The notes under the pieces are model-generated. The model did no database searches. It was not told the DNA's origin and saw only the letters and a program-made list of their open reading frames with translations. A DNA stretch of 64,000 nucleotides from Anastrepha obliqua. Its lineage: Eukaryota; Arthropoda; Insecta; Diptera; Tephritidae. Every line of letters starts with the position of its first letter. The first letter of the stretch is position 1. Shown piece after piece: positions 43,900 through 55,689 of this stretch. Position numbers and translations under genes: made by a program. The stretch spans positions 114,823,784 through 114,887,783 of the forward strand of contig NC_072893.1 in the NCBI RefSeq assembly GCF_027943255.1, written 5' to 3'.

Positions 43900-44110
43900 T
43901 AAATTCATTCTGTTCCGCAGCCATTATAACGGAAAGTTCGAGGTGTTCAACAAAGTGGAGAAGATGATTATGAAAGTGAAGATTCATAGAGCGAAGCTGA
44001 AATTCCTCAAAAGAGCCAAAGAGCCTGAAACTGCCTTGTTTTACAACGAGACTAAGTTTGGGGTAGATGTAGTTGACCGAATGGCCCGTAAATATACCGT
44101 AAAAGCAGGG
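43900..44110 (+). pseudogene. piggyBac transposase fragment
   Basis: F-Y-N-E-T-K-F-G-V-D-V-V-D-R-M-A-R-K-Y-T (about 44038-44100) is the conserved C-terminal piggyBac transposase block with the last catalytic-domain Asp. About 50 residues remain. Both the rest of the catalytic core and the Cys-rich end are missing. It is joined without a stop to the LINE segment that follows. Confidence 0.85.
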
Positions 44111-44960
44111 TACCGGATACTATATAAAGAGGAGGTGTGTGCTGTTCTAGAAGCGATTAACTTCGTTGTGGAAAACAGAAGAAAATGCAGATATGTATGT
44201 GTCTGCAGGGACAGCAAAGCTGCGCTCATGACCTTAGACAGCCCTCCAACCACTTCAAGGGTAGTGAAGTACTGTAAATCCAGGTTGAACTATGTCGACA
44301 GACATAACATCCTGATGCTAACGTGGATCATCGAACACGTGGGTATTGCCGGTAACGAGATCACTGACTCTTTAGGTAGAATGAGCTCTGAGGCCAACTT
44401 CTTTAGCCCGGAGCCCGTTTCGTCACGGAGCTCTTCTGCTGTCATCAAAGCCATGGTTAACAAACGGTTTACTGTAATCCACAAGCGAGCCTGGTAGGCT
44501 AAGAGCGGCTGCAGATGGACAAAACTGATGTTACCTCTTATTTCCGACCGACTGTAGCAGATCCTCCGGCCATTAAGCAGAAGGGACTGTAGGCAGCTGG
44601 TTGGACTGATGACGGCCCACTTTCTATGGATGAAGCACATGGAAAAGAATGACATCTCAGAGGAGGAGAGGCAGAGAGGAGGATGAGACGCCGGATCACT
44701 TCCTGCGCATCTGCCCGGCCTTCGCTTGAATGTGACTTGAGGTCTTTGGCGCTGATGTGTTAAGAAGCAACCATCTTGGCTCCTTGGCACCACAAGATCT
44801 ACTCAGATTTCTTCGGAGGTCTTGTAGATTTAAAGAAAATTAAAAAGGCAACCCGAGTGCAGTACAATGGACTTAATTGTGTCAGAGTGCCGTACTTGCT
44901 AGTCTGCCCGACAAAAAAAGAAAAAAGTACAAATAGGCTTGTGTTGAAAATATAGCGGGA
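44111..44960 (+). pseudogene. 5'-truncated LINE: RNase H and C-terminal knuckle
   Basis: The frame continues from the piggyBac scrap into an RNase H: E-E-V-C-A-V-L-E-A-I-N, then V-C-V-C-R-D-S-K-A-A-L-M, then H-V-G-I-A-G-N-E-I-T-D-S-L. The E, D and D positions are mostly kept; the first D-G-S part is absent. TAG at 44495-44497 ends the frame. After it the Cys/His region (D-E-T-P-D-H-F-L-R-I-C-P-A-F near 44685-44725) is readable out of frame, and a short A-rich tail lies near 44920. It is a relic. Confidence 0.8.
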
Positions 44961-46408
44961 AAACAATTTCATTTGTGCGAAGAACTCTGCAGTGAATAAA
45001 GAAGTTGCAGAAAATAAACCTCTTCCCAACAATAAGAACCAAAAGTAGTGGATTGTACTGCAAAGAACTCAAAGGAAAAAAAAACCTTTGTCAACGCTAA
45101 TTTTGCCAAATTCGATTGTGCACAAAAACAGGGCGATTCATAAATGCCTAGCTAGGGCAGCTTCAAAATCGCCGCCTGAATGGGAACAGAATGCAGTTTT
45201 TTCATCAACTGCAATATTTGAACGAGGTCCAATACTAAATAGTTCACCGCAGCACCTTTATTTCATGGAGAACAGCGTAATTTAGTAGTAAACAATCTTC
45301 TTGAAACTGGAGCTGGAAACTTGTACGCCGACTTGTAAAGATTTTATCATCCGTACGTGCCTAAATCGCGAGGAAAATTCTTATTCCATACAGCAAAGTT
45401 CACCTAAACTTATTAAGCCGCTCAAAAGACTAGAAAGAAAACTTCCATTTTCCATATCCCAAATTTATGATAATAATCCAATAAAAATCTTGTGTTCGTT
45501 TTTATTACCAAATGCCATTAGCAATCATAAATGTTACTAAGAACAACAAAAAATAATTCAGTGCAAAAAATACATTCACTACATTCGTATTTATATGCAT
45601 TTATATGTATGCCATTATCTCACACTCACGCACACCCACACGCATTACACCAACTAAGTTGAAATTGATGAGTGGATGAGTGGCGCAGGAGTTGGAAGAC
45701 CACTGCTCAATACGTACGAGTATTGAAGAAGCTGTTGATTACTAAATTAGGCAATAGATCAAAGGCGATTTCGGGGATGAATATGCTGATATTTGTTTAT
45801 GGATTTATGCGCCATAATGTTGAGTGAACTCTGCCATTACACTGCAAAGTACTTACCTGTAATGATTGAATCAGTCAGATGTGAAAAGTAGTCCGAAAAA
45901 AAATTGATACGCCGGCCATCATTTATCTTCGAATAGTGCATTAATAACCAAGCTACTTTGAGCTTAGTAAAGGCAATATATGAGTGGACCAAGAATGGGA
46001 TGTTTTCTTCCATATGAAAAACAACTGGGAGCATTCGTTTCATGGAGAAAATGTACGAGGCCGTCAGTAAAAAACAAAAAACAAGAAAAAAAATATTTTG
46101 AGCCACTTCAAACTAGCACCAAAATTCAATGGAACTCTAACTTTGAAATTTGAATGAAAATTTTTCGATTTTTTTTTAATTCGCACAAAGTTTGAAAGAT
46201 TCTGTTGGCTATGAATATTAAACCCTGTTACTAATGAAGTTCTTCCAACTACTAGAATTTACCGCCGACATGCATAAGTATCCACCGACTCAGCTCTTTA
46301 CAGACTCGTACATATTCAACCTTGATCAAAAAGTTCCCGGAACAATCGCCAGGTGACACTCCATAATTATTATTATCAGGCTACTTCGCACTGCGACCAA
46401 AATAGATG
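44961..46408. other. Non-coding, no recognised feature
   Basis: AT-rich, with an unsupported open frame at 45301-45540 that has no domain. No repeat shared with the window was recognised. Confidence 0.45.
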
Positions 46409-46410
46409 TA

Positions 46411-47345
46411 CAGGGTTTAATTGAAAAGCAATGAGCCTTCCCGCGTGGAGCGGCTGCCAAGCGATCAATCGAATCGGCTGTTGTGGGAAAATGATCGTTG
46501 GACCTTCCCCTTCCACTAGAAACCGGTCCCAGTTCGCTGGTAACAGCGGTGCAGACAACATCGCTCCGCGCATGAAAGCTGTTTTAAAAGTGTGTTAGGA
46601 TTTTGCAGTGGCGAAAATGCAGCGATCGTTGGAGCAACGTTACTCGATCAAATTTTGCGTAAAGCTAAACAAAACGGGTACCGAAACCATTGGGCTACTC
46701 AAGGAAGCTTACGGAGACCAATCTCTGTCCAGTGCTCAGGTAAAACGGTGGCACAAGTCGCTCAAGGAAGGCCGAGAGGACGTCGAAGACGAACAGCGAT
46801 CTGGAAGGCCTTCGACGACGCAAACAGACGAAGATATGAACCGGGTGCGTGAAGTTTTGAACATTGACCGTCGTGCTAGTCTACGTGAGAGTTAAATTTA
46901 ACTTATTACAATGTGCGGGAAATCGTGACCGGAAAATTTGAAATGCGCAAAGTGTGTGCCAAATTGGTTTCAAAGGTTTTGACTGATGAACAAAAGCAAT
47001 TGCGTGTGGAAAAGAGTCGTGAAGTATTGTGACGTAAGTAAGTGACGAACAGGATAATACTTTAGACAATCGTATCACAGGAGATGAAATCCGGTGCTTT
47101 GAGTCCGATCCTGAGGGCAAGAGAGAGAGTGCGACTCCATCGAGGCGATCCAAAAAACTGTGACAGCCGAATTGAAAGGGATTCCGCCGGATGAGTTTAA
47201 AAAATGTTTCCTGCAGTGGAAGGGCCGCTACCAGGGGTCTATTGACGCTCAAGGATCCTATTTTGAAGACTATTAGTTGTATAAGCCAAAAGGTTTAATA
47301 AAACTGCTTAAAAGAAAAGGCTCATTCCTTTTCAATCAAACCCTG
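46411..47345 (+). mobile_element. Internally deleted mariner, 935 bp
   Basis: The ends begin CAGGGTTTAATTGAAAAGCA (left) and CAGGGTTTGATTGAAAAGGA (right, reversed), about 28 bp with few mismatches, each flanked by TA (46409-46410, 47346-47347). The transposase start remains from ATG 46617: Q-R-Y-S-I-K-F-C-V-K-L, L-L-K-E-A-Y-G-D, W-H-K-S-L-K-E-G-R and R-S-G-R-P-S-T. A stop at 46893 and a deletion removing the second and third Asp follow; the final part (L-K-G-I-P-P-D-E-F-K-K-C-F) is kept. It is a MITE-like derivative that could be moved only in trans. Confidence 0.9.
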
Positions 47346-47347
47346 TA

Positions 47348-47828
47348 TTGTGTAAAGCCTGCTGAGGTACCCTATATTTTAAAGCCTTTTTAAAAACTCT
47401 AGCACATTCTGGGGTTTAATATTTAAAAAGTGCCACATGACAAATTAAAGTACATGACATAAGCTTTTATTTCGGCATAGGGAAAAATTTTTTTTATAAA
47501 AACTGTTCTGGGCAGATGGGGGTGTCTGGTTGGCGAAGAATGCCCCATATTGGGGGACATCAGAATTCGTTTTAGAGGTATGGTTCCTTCGACAAAGTTT
47601 CTTATTTTGATCCCTAGAATACGATTTTCCCAGAGCAATGAGCGATTTTTAAATCGACCCGCCCTAATATATATGTATATGTATATGTTGTTATAATGGG
47701 TGCCTTTTCTTCACCTGCCGAAGGCGGTTGATAACTTAAATCTTCATGATCAAACAGTTCTCGGAATCTTACCTACCATATTCAAAAACTTCAAAACACA
47801 TCGCATTCAACGGCGGTTGATATATATA
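47348..47828. other. Non-coding, no recognised feature
   Basis: AT-rich sequence between the deleted mariner and SINE copy D. A TATATG run lies at 47665-47690. Confidence 0.4.
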
Positions 47829-48135
47829 TAATTGCGCGTACAACCGTTTTGGGTGCTTGGCCGAGCTCCTCCTCCTATTTGTAGCGTGCGTCTTGATGTT
47901 GTTCCACAAATGGAGGGACCTACTGTTTCAAGCCGACTCCGAAAGGCAGATATTTCTTATGAGGAACTTTTTCATGACAGAATTACACTCGAAGATTTGC
48001 CATTGCCTGCCGAGGGGCGACCGCTATTACAAAAAACGTTTTCCTAATTTTGGTCTTTCACCGAGATTCGAACCTACGTTCTCTCTGATTTCCGAATTGT
48101 AGTAACCCACCCACCCACTCGATTACGACGGCCGC
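47829..48135 (-). mobile_element. tRNA-derived SINE, copy D
   Basis: Minus orientation: the head end GCGGCCGTCGTAATCG lies at 48120-48135, the B-box (reverse complement GATTCGAACC) at about 48064, and the full body to TTGTACGCGCAATT at 47831. A TATATATA run follows its 3' end. No clear target duplication was found. Confidence 0.85.
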
Positions 48136-49050
48136 TTAGTTCAAGTAAAATACTCACTTCTCTGTCCTCACCTTGTCTTGTGTGCCTTAACTTCTCATTG
48201 CTTTATATTAACATGTTCTTGATGTTATTCTGTGGGCAGCACAGTAAATGCAACTTGCACTAAACGTTTGTTGCCTGCGTACGGCCAGGTGTGCTGTGTA
48301 TGTGCAGAGTTGTTGTTTGACCTTAGCTTCACTTCTGATTTCTGAAATCTTTTGCATCTGCTTCATATGCCGTCGAGTGAGCTTCCTTATGCTTAAAGAT
48401 ATATATTTCTCTTTCGATATCTCAGCTATTTTTCGTAGCAACACACGTTTTCTCACTCTCCACGTCATCATAAACTCTGCATTCCAAGCAAAATAAGCCA
48501 GTGTTAGCTGCCTGTTTACCACCAGCTTCTCGTCAACACAGCTGGCCACATATCTGCACTTTCTTTAGCTTTTATTCCTTCTTCAGCTACATCCACATAT
48601 GTATGTATGTATGTGAGAGCACAAAGGAGCAGACTCTTAAACATGAATTTATATACTCGTACATTCGCTTTGTTCTTTGTATTTCCTTGCTCTCCGCCGT
48701 TAAAATCAGTTTATTTATGTCGTTATCCTTGTTTATTTCAAAATCTCATTGACTCCTTTCCTGTGTAGATATGCCCGAAAGTTTTCCATCAGCCGGCTTT
48801 TGTTGGTACTTTTACTTTTTTCTCAGTCCGAGTTTGAGTCTTCTCAAGGCAAGGATACATGGATTATAAGGACAATTACTTATTAATAAATTTCAGCTGA
48901 GATTTTTCTTACTTTCGAATTGGACGGTGTGATTTGAATTGAGATATTTGAAGCATTGGTCGTGTGTAGGTAGCAATGGGCTCGGCATTCATTTGATCAA
49001 TTTCTCATGCATGAATCATTTGTCTTCTTCTTCCTCACCATGATCCCTTA
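48136..49050. other. Non-coding, no recognised feature
   Basis: Mixed DNA with a CATATGTATG microsatellite-like run near 48595-48613. No gene or shared repeat was recognised. Confidence 0.4.
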
Positions 49051-49076
49051 GTTGTTGTTGGCCCCCCTCGATATAC

Positions 49077-49205
49077 TGTTGTTGTAGCAGCATAAACATT
49101 TGCTACACATACACGGGAATGCTGCTAAAGTGACAGTCCTTGGCCGGATATACATTCGGGTCGTTCCGGTTACGTAGAACCGACTGCCTGGGAATGAGGG
49201 GAAAC
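49077..49205 (+). repeat. Uninterrupted copy of the repeat targeted by the hAT
   Basis: CTGTTGTTGTAGCAGCATAA, then ACGGGAATGCTGCTAAAGTG, GTCCTTGGCCGGATAT and TCGTTCCGGTTACGTAGAAC match 13363-13395 joined to 15577-15660. It shows the pre-insertion state of the hAT target. The class is unknown; the short TTG-rich start suggests a small non-autonomous element. Confidence 0.7.
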
Positions 49206-49660
49206 GATCCTGGATTGTCCCTTCGTTGACTTCACTCCACTGTATATCATTTTTAATGGTACTTACCTAGGGCTTAAAAGGCCTGCCATTCCTCCCATTG
49301 GTGCAAGCGGCTGAGTTACCAATTTCGTTGTTGCATGCGGATTTGGTCTGCTCTGATGTGGCTATACCAGCGAAAGCGATTTTCCCACAATTTCTTAATT
49401 ACTGGAGCCACATCACACCTCCATTTGATTCGTTTTTTGCTTATTTTGTTTCGATGTCCAACGCAGCGTTCTCATCTCCGTCCCTTCGATATTTTGCTCT
49501 TGATTAGCGGACTGCGGTCAGCATTCAGAGGCTTAGGCCATTGCGGATCGAATTTAAAAAAAAAAATGTTGCCTCTAAGTTTCATCGGCATTGGATCGGC
49601 CAAGATATTTGAAGCAAATATAAAAGAATAAAGTATGTAAAAATACATAATACGGAAGTC
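49206..49660. other. No recognised feature
   Basis: Small open frames without domains. Possibly the continuation of the preceding repeat, but not confirmed by a second copy. Confidence 0.35.
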
Positions 49661-49801
49661 TATCTAATAGCGATCGCCTCTCGGCAGGCAATGGCAAACC
49701 TCCGAGTGTATTTCTGCCATGAAAAAGCTCCTCATAAAAAATATCTGCCGTTAAGATTCGGTTTGAAACTGTAGGTCCCTCCATTTGTGGAACAACATCA
49801 A
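49661..49801 (+). mobile_element. tRNA-derived SINE, copy E (body only)
   Basis: Plus orientation, starting at CTAATAGCGATCGCC (matches 35976) and ending at AACAACATCAAGA. The tRNA head and the 3' end are missing. A short TA run follows. Confidence 0.8.
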
Positions 49802-51285
49802 GATATATATATATGCATTGTAGTCCATGTATGGCTGGACACTCTGGAGATCTGCTTGACCGCTGAAGAAAATGTGAAAAAAGTGTACTTATTGGGATTG
49901 ACAGAGCTCGCCGGACCTTGCCTACTCTACTTCTTACCTCTATACAACGCAAATGTGCGACTAATTCTACGGATCTATCAAGCAAAGATGCATCCTAATG
50001 AGGCTTGTTTGGGAATAAGAAGACTTGAAATTTTGTAAAAATTTCGAGCCCACTTGTAACTGGATTCATTAGTGTTAGCCTGTGTTGATGACGTGAAGTT
50101 CCTTTATCTCCATCATCTGGTGGGGTCTGAGGTCTAATGTTACGCACCCATAATCCAATGATGTCTAGAAGTTGGATAGAGGTAAAATTGTGATAGGTTA
50201 GATTTTCCTTACCGAGGGTTGTGCTTAAAAAGTGTGCGGTCAAATCTTTCAACAAATGCTTCATGACTTTGAAGCTGTCGTTGAAGGGTTAGGTTAGATT
50301 AGATGGACTGCTTTTGAAAAGTGTTTACTCACTGCGTATCACCCTCAAGTCGGGGTTAGAGATATGGAAGCGATTTAAGCATTTTGAACTAAAATTCTTG
50401 GGTAGTTAGAAATCGGATAGAGGTTAGCTCGGACGGCATCTCTTAAAAGTTATTCCAGCAGTGGATGCAAAGTCCAATTTTTTTGCACAAAAAATATTTC
50501 ACCAGTCCCATCACTACATATCTGGCACTATGCGCCCTCTGATTGGCTCGATTGTAGTTGATCAGCATCATCATCGCTACATGTTCTGAAGCCATTCCGA
50601 ACTTTTGGCAAATGCAATCAGTCCTTGAAATGAAAGTGTGTCTCAACTATCTAGATCTGCGATTAAATAACTCTCGGAGCAATCTGAAGCACATCCTACG
50701 ACGAACGAGGAATTCTTCAAATAAGAAATATTGAATTGGGCTTTTCTTATCTCCTACCCTCGAACCTGGCGGTCATATGCTAAATAGCCTGGTCCTCTTA
50801 AGAGGACCTTTTTCATGACTGAAATATAGCACTGAGTAGGGCAATTATTATTAGAAAAATTCGTTTCTATCATTTGCTGCTTCATGCCCACAGTGGATCC
50901 CAGGCCCGAGCCCTTTCTAGTGGTGGTCACGTATAAGTCCATTACAGAGAGTCTGCAGCTTGATTAGCTGGTCTTTCGGAGGTTAGGGCGGCTTCGCGAG
51001 GTCTTTAAGCCATTAAGTATCTTAGTATTGACTCAGCCGGCCTACTTATTGGCAACGACTCCCTTCGAAAGTTTATCTAATCAGGCTGAAGGCTCTTTAT
51101 AATGGATGGATCTTACCCCCTTACTTTAGATGGATTCTGAGATTCAAATTTTTTACTTTGTATTTCTTTTCTCATCTATCCAATTTTGTGTGGTATGTCA
51201 AAGGTTTTTTGTAGACGTGTAAATATATAGCTGGCACATGGATCGGTTTTCGGGCATTTCAATAAGCGACTATTCGAAATGGCGA
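49802..51285. other. No recognised feature
   Basis: Mixed DNA with several GGTTAG/GGTTAGATT strings (50215, 50285-50300), as seen in LINE untranslated regions of this window, but no coding motif. Small open frames carry no domain. Confidence 0.35.
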
Positions 51286-51480
51286 TATTCACCTTGATGT
51301 TACCATATAAGTGGATTTAAGACTTTATATCGCCTACGATATGGATTAATTTTTGGAAGGACATCTCATGGCATGCATCGAAGGTTTCATAATATCACAA
51401 CTCTTACTCTCTTTATACACTCAGGCCAGGCCTAGGTGTGTCTCATCTGAAACAACCTCCTAACCTTACATTACTATTAC
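51286..51480 (+). repeat. LINE-like 3' terminal fragment
   Basis: TTTTTGGAAGGACATCTCATGG and GGCCTAGGTGTGTCTCATCT followed by CAACCTCCTAACCTTA resemble 36224-36490 and the 3' end at 56425-56460. Only untranslated sequence is present. Confidence 0.45.
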
Positions 51481-52267
51481 AGTTCACATAAACTTTTAAA
51501 CACTATATTCATTGAGGCGAGAATATTAATTTTATATTCTCACGTGGGCTCTCACAGCTTTTGAAACTAATAGTATTTAATACTAAACTTTTAAAATTCA
51601 AAGCTTCCCTAGCAATAATACTATTGTGATGTTTAAGCATACAACCCTTAGTCGTTTCGCTTGCGCATTTTTTTTCGAATTCCTGCCAATGCGGTCTGAT
51701 TTTTTTCGATAAAACTCCCTTACTTTGAAATACAGCAACCCTTTATTGCAATTCTTACCACCAATTTTGTATTGCTATTTCGTAAATATTTCCTTATTGC
51801 TCACAAATACAAGTAAAGGCAAGTTGGTCTTTTTTCACACACACACCTTAAAATCGTTGGCCACCTCCTATATATCGATACTAAAATCAATCGCCTCCCA
51901 CACGATTGGCTATTGAATGGTCGTCAATACTTGCTGATTACTCAAATGGATACAACGAATACATGCAATACATATTTTATTATACTTGTATGTGGAGCAG
52001 GCGCAATATGTTCGCTTCAATGCTGCTCTCCTGCCAGGATGGACTCCTACAAGGCTGTGGGGTGTTTTGAAAATTTTGGGTTTTGAAAAGACAAAATTCG
52101 CAAAACAAGGAATAAATTTAAAATAAATTAAAGTTAAGTGTTATTAGCAGAGAATTCTGATTGAGTAGTATTATTAGAGCAGAAGTATGATAGAAGAATA
52201 TCACTTCTTTACTGAAGGACGAACAGTAGGATGAGCACTATTAAGGTCCTCGCCTCATATAAAATGG
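51481..52267. other. Non-coding, no recognised feature
   Basis: AT-rich DNA without recognised repeats or genes. Confidence 0.4.
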
Positions 52268-52848
52268 CAAAAAGAGATTTTTTATTTTTGTTTTCAGTAT
52301 TTTATTTTTTGATGCATTGCTAAAAAATAAGATAATATTTTTTTGGCCATACGAGGTTCGTTCAAAAAAATGTCAGCCTTCAAAAAATGGTCTTCACATG
52401 GAAAATGGACACAGATATAACCCGTTATAGTAAACCAATTTTGACGAAATGCAATTTAAATTACGTAGAATTAATGGCGTGTGAACTACGAACATTTGAG
52501 AAAAAACAGTATATTTCTCGGACCTTTAAAGTCAAATAAAAGGGTTAAAAAAATGTTGTTCATTTTTGTACGTCCACCATTTTGGCAAATTTATTTTTAC
52601 GATCTTAGTTCACACAATAACGACATTCATACTGAACAAGAACCTTTTTGTCTTTTTGATTTCAGACACCTGTGAGTCCTGGAATCCATGTCGCGAGCGA
52701 CATGCCTTTTTTTGGAAGACCATTTTTTGAAGGCTGACAATATTTTGAACGAAACTCGTATGGCAAAAAAAAATATTTTGTTTTTTAACAAAAAATCAAA
52801 AATAAAATATAGGAAATAAAAAAAATCTTCTTTCGTTTCTGTTTTAAC
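52268..52848. mobile_element. MITE with long, two-step inverted repeats
   Basis: An inner pair starts TACGAGGTTCGTTCAAAA at 52350 and ends, inverted, at 52760 (TTTTGAACGAAACTCGTA). It pairs for about 46 bp through GTCAGCCTTCAAAAAATGGT. Outside it, T-rich arms at about 52268-52349 and 52761-52848 also pair imperfectly. TA sits at both inner ends, as for Tc1/mariner-type MITEs. There is no transposase. Confidence 0.7.
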
Positions 52849-53249
52849 CGCTTTTAAAGAAACACGCAAAAAACACCATTTCAAACGAGGGCCTGTGATT
52901 TTTCCGAAGCATCGTAGACTGCCATTGCCATGGCGTATACTTCACCTTTCAGGTGTTGAATATGCAAGCATATTCTGACAATAGGAATGAACTCTGCCCT
53001 TGAGCATGACAAATTACTTAAAATCGTAATAGCTGACTTGTATTTTTTTTTTCTGTTCTAATAATCCTAAGCGGTTTGACCAAAAGTTACTCAATAAAAT
53101 TCGTAAATTTTGAAATTTTAAGCCCTCAATCTTTAATCCCTTCAACCCCAATCTTTTTTTGGTTTGGTTTTAAGTTTAGGTTAGGTTTGGCAGCAGCGTC
53201 GCACATAGAGACAACGGTGCCACTTAGAGCACGAAATGGGTCCGTTGTG
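52849..53249. other. Non-coding, no recognised feature
   Basis: AT-rich. The end (53165-53190) has GTTTAGGTTAGGTTTGGCAG, the 3' terminus of the following minus-strand LINE. Confidence 0.45.
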
Positions 53250-54130
53250 AGCCGAGGGGGTTGGGCTGGGCTACATTTCCCTTTCCATATTGAACCATCC
53301 TGAGCTTTTGATAAAGCGTAAAAGGTTGTTGATACCTAAAGTGTATAGATTATCTATATTCGTTAAGAAGTAGGATCTTAAATATTGCTTCCTGCTTCTG
53401 GCTAGAACCGGGCATATGCAAAAAAGGTGTTGAATTGTTTCCAACTCCTCATCATTCCTAATCTCCTTGCTTGATTTCCTATGAGACAATGTCCAGTGAG
53501 AGCCCCTACTAAGGTGCCAAGTTTATAACACTCTTGGACAGACGTAAATTTAGACTTGGCCATGTTTGCTTAACAATTTCACAGATATTGACACTAATCC
53601 ATCTTTGATTTACATAATTGATTAGTGCGCCCTTAATAAGAAGCTTACAAGTTGCGAGAGGTACCCCCTAAAATTACTTATGTTTGGTATACAGGTACCT
53701 TCTCTTGCAAGTTAGGCAGCATTACAGTTCTCTGGTATATCCCTGTGGCCTGGAACTAATATGATACGATACAGTTGTAAGACACTCCTTGATGTTATTT
53801 GAAATGCATCCAGGGCCCGTAGGGTAAATCGGCTGTCTGATAGAATGCAGATATCTGTTGATGATATTCTTTATATGTCTAACCATTTTAAGGCTTCATG
53901 AACCGCGTTTATTTCCACTTGAAAAACACTACAGTGATCTGGCAGTTTAAAGGATTCACTGATAAAAAACTCTCCCCTGATCCTACACCGGTGTCCATTT
54001 TAGATCCGACCGAGTATATCTTAACGGGTGTGTCCGGTGATGGAGCTTCTTTAAGCCATTCCAGTCTAGAAGAGATTTTCATTAGGAAATCCCTTTCGAA
54101 GCAGAGAATGGGAGGCTGGTAGGGAGTTTT
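53165..54130 (-). pseudogene. LINE ORF2 3' end: RNase H and C-terminal knuckle
   Basis: On the minus strand about 53930-53640 gives D-S-R-F-T-L-R-A-L-D-A and V-P-G-H-R-D-I-P-E-N-C-N, the later RNase H motifs. 53489-53271 gives L-E-T-I-Q-H-L-F-C-I-C-P-V-L and S-S-G-W-F. The 3' UTR ends in AACCTAACCTAAAC at about 53175. The frame is broken between the two parts. It is a truncated relic of the same group as the LINE at 22785. Confidence 0.7.
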
Positions 54131-54990
54131 CTATCATAAAAATTTGTTTATACATTGATCGCTCATTCTTGAGGTCGGTATGAAATCCCTGTAGCCTCCA
54201 TGTAGCCTCTTATCTGTTAAGAATGGTACTAAAAAAACGACTATAGAGGATAAACATTTATTTAAAGGATTATCTCATGCATTGCGGTTTGTCTGGAATT
54301 TTTGGAGACATATTTGTGTAAAACTTTCTCTCAGTGGTCCCCTTGGTTACGCATATATGACTTAGTAATAATATTGTAAAATGGGTAGATTTTGCAATTT
54401 TTAAGGTATTTTCGAAATACTTCATGGCCGCGGGGAACTGACTTAAGTAAAAATATGTTTCTCCATGGTTCCTGCCAAGCTATGTCGCTGTACGTGGCAT
54501 GAGTTTATGGGTCAATCACTCCTTGGTTGATATATGCCACTGCTCTTGCCAAAAGCAAGCATTATTCTGATTCGATTTCTTAACGTCTTTCTCTTGCTCT
54601 TCCATTAATTTCTGATATATTTTTGAAATAAGTTCGTTCCGTTTTCTTTACAGTTATATCAATTGATATTACACCAGCGCTGACGAAGGAAGCTTCAACG
54701 AAAATGGTGCGGAAGTCGCAAATGGTTCTGAGGACGTTAAACCGTTAATTAATAGATGGTAATTTTTTCGGATAGGAATTTACATTGGATGTATTAGCCA
54801 AAATCGAAGCGGCATAAAGTAAACCGAGCTGTTCACTCTACTAAATATAAGTCCTTTACTATGCCAAGGCCATCGATGTTTCGATTTATTAGCGATAAGC
54901 AGAGTGGGACGCTAGATGCCATATTTATAGAATACTCTAATGTGTTTAGAAGTTTAAATTACTGTGAATCATTGGTCCAGGGTATTTAAT
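54131..54990. other. No recognised feature
   Basis: Mixed AT-rich DNA; it may include further LINE debris, but no motif is readable. Confidence 0.35.
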
Positions 54991-55675
54991 AGTTGACGTT
55001 GAAGTAGAAACTGGAAGTATCATGAAAAACACCGCTCCGTGGGCTGTAGATATTTGGGTATGTGAAATGGTTGAATAGCCACTCCAGCACTCCCCAAGTT
55101 ACACCAAAGCGCCGTTTTGATGCCATTATGAGACCTCCAATGGACAAATGGTAACAGCCAAACAGAGCTCTTGAGATGGGCACAGAAAAGATTGACAGGA
55201 TTTAGGTTGGCGCACTTCCCCAGACTATCGAAGAAAGGAGCACCCAAATGGCCCTAATCGTCTAGCTGCCAAACTCGGACATTTACAGAGAAAGCGCTTA
55301 ACAGTCTCTTTATCTGAAAAGTCCCCACAGCTTCTACAATGGGGTTAAATGCTAAACACAGATTTTCCGCATGTGTGCCGATCGTGCAATGACCGGTAAA
55401 CACAGCTACGAGTTTTTAAATTGAATAGCGTGGAGTTCCCAAGACTTTCTGAGTTCTCCCTTTATTGTACTGGGGCCACAGGGTTTACGAAATAGCACAC
55501 GAAGGAATGGAACTCCATCTTTTCTTCGCTTTCCTGAGAAATAAGTTGTGCAATTCCCCTTTAACAACAGTCAGGGGGATGCCGATGACCGGGTAGCAGT
55601 CTCTGGTACCAATTAAGTCTCCTTCGTGGTAAGCTCATCAGCGAACCTGCTCACCAGCGCATTCTGCAACCCAGA
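54991..55675 (-). pseudogene. LINE ORF2 3' end, minus copy of a head-to-head pair
   Basis: Minus strand: an RNase H tail near 55670-55560 (G-E-Q-V-R-R, then V-I-G-I-P-L), T-G-H-C-T-I-G-T-H-A-E-N near 55400, C-R-S-C-G-D-F-S-D-K-E-T-V-K-R-F-L-C-K-C-P near 55330-55270, and a F-D-S-L-G-K-type end near 55230. At least three frame changes are needed. Its 5' end abuts the plus-strand relic that follows. Confidence 0.65.
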
Positions 55676-55689
55676 TCAGATAAATGTCA

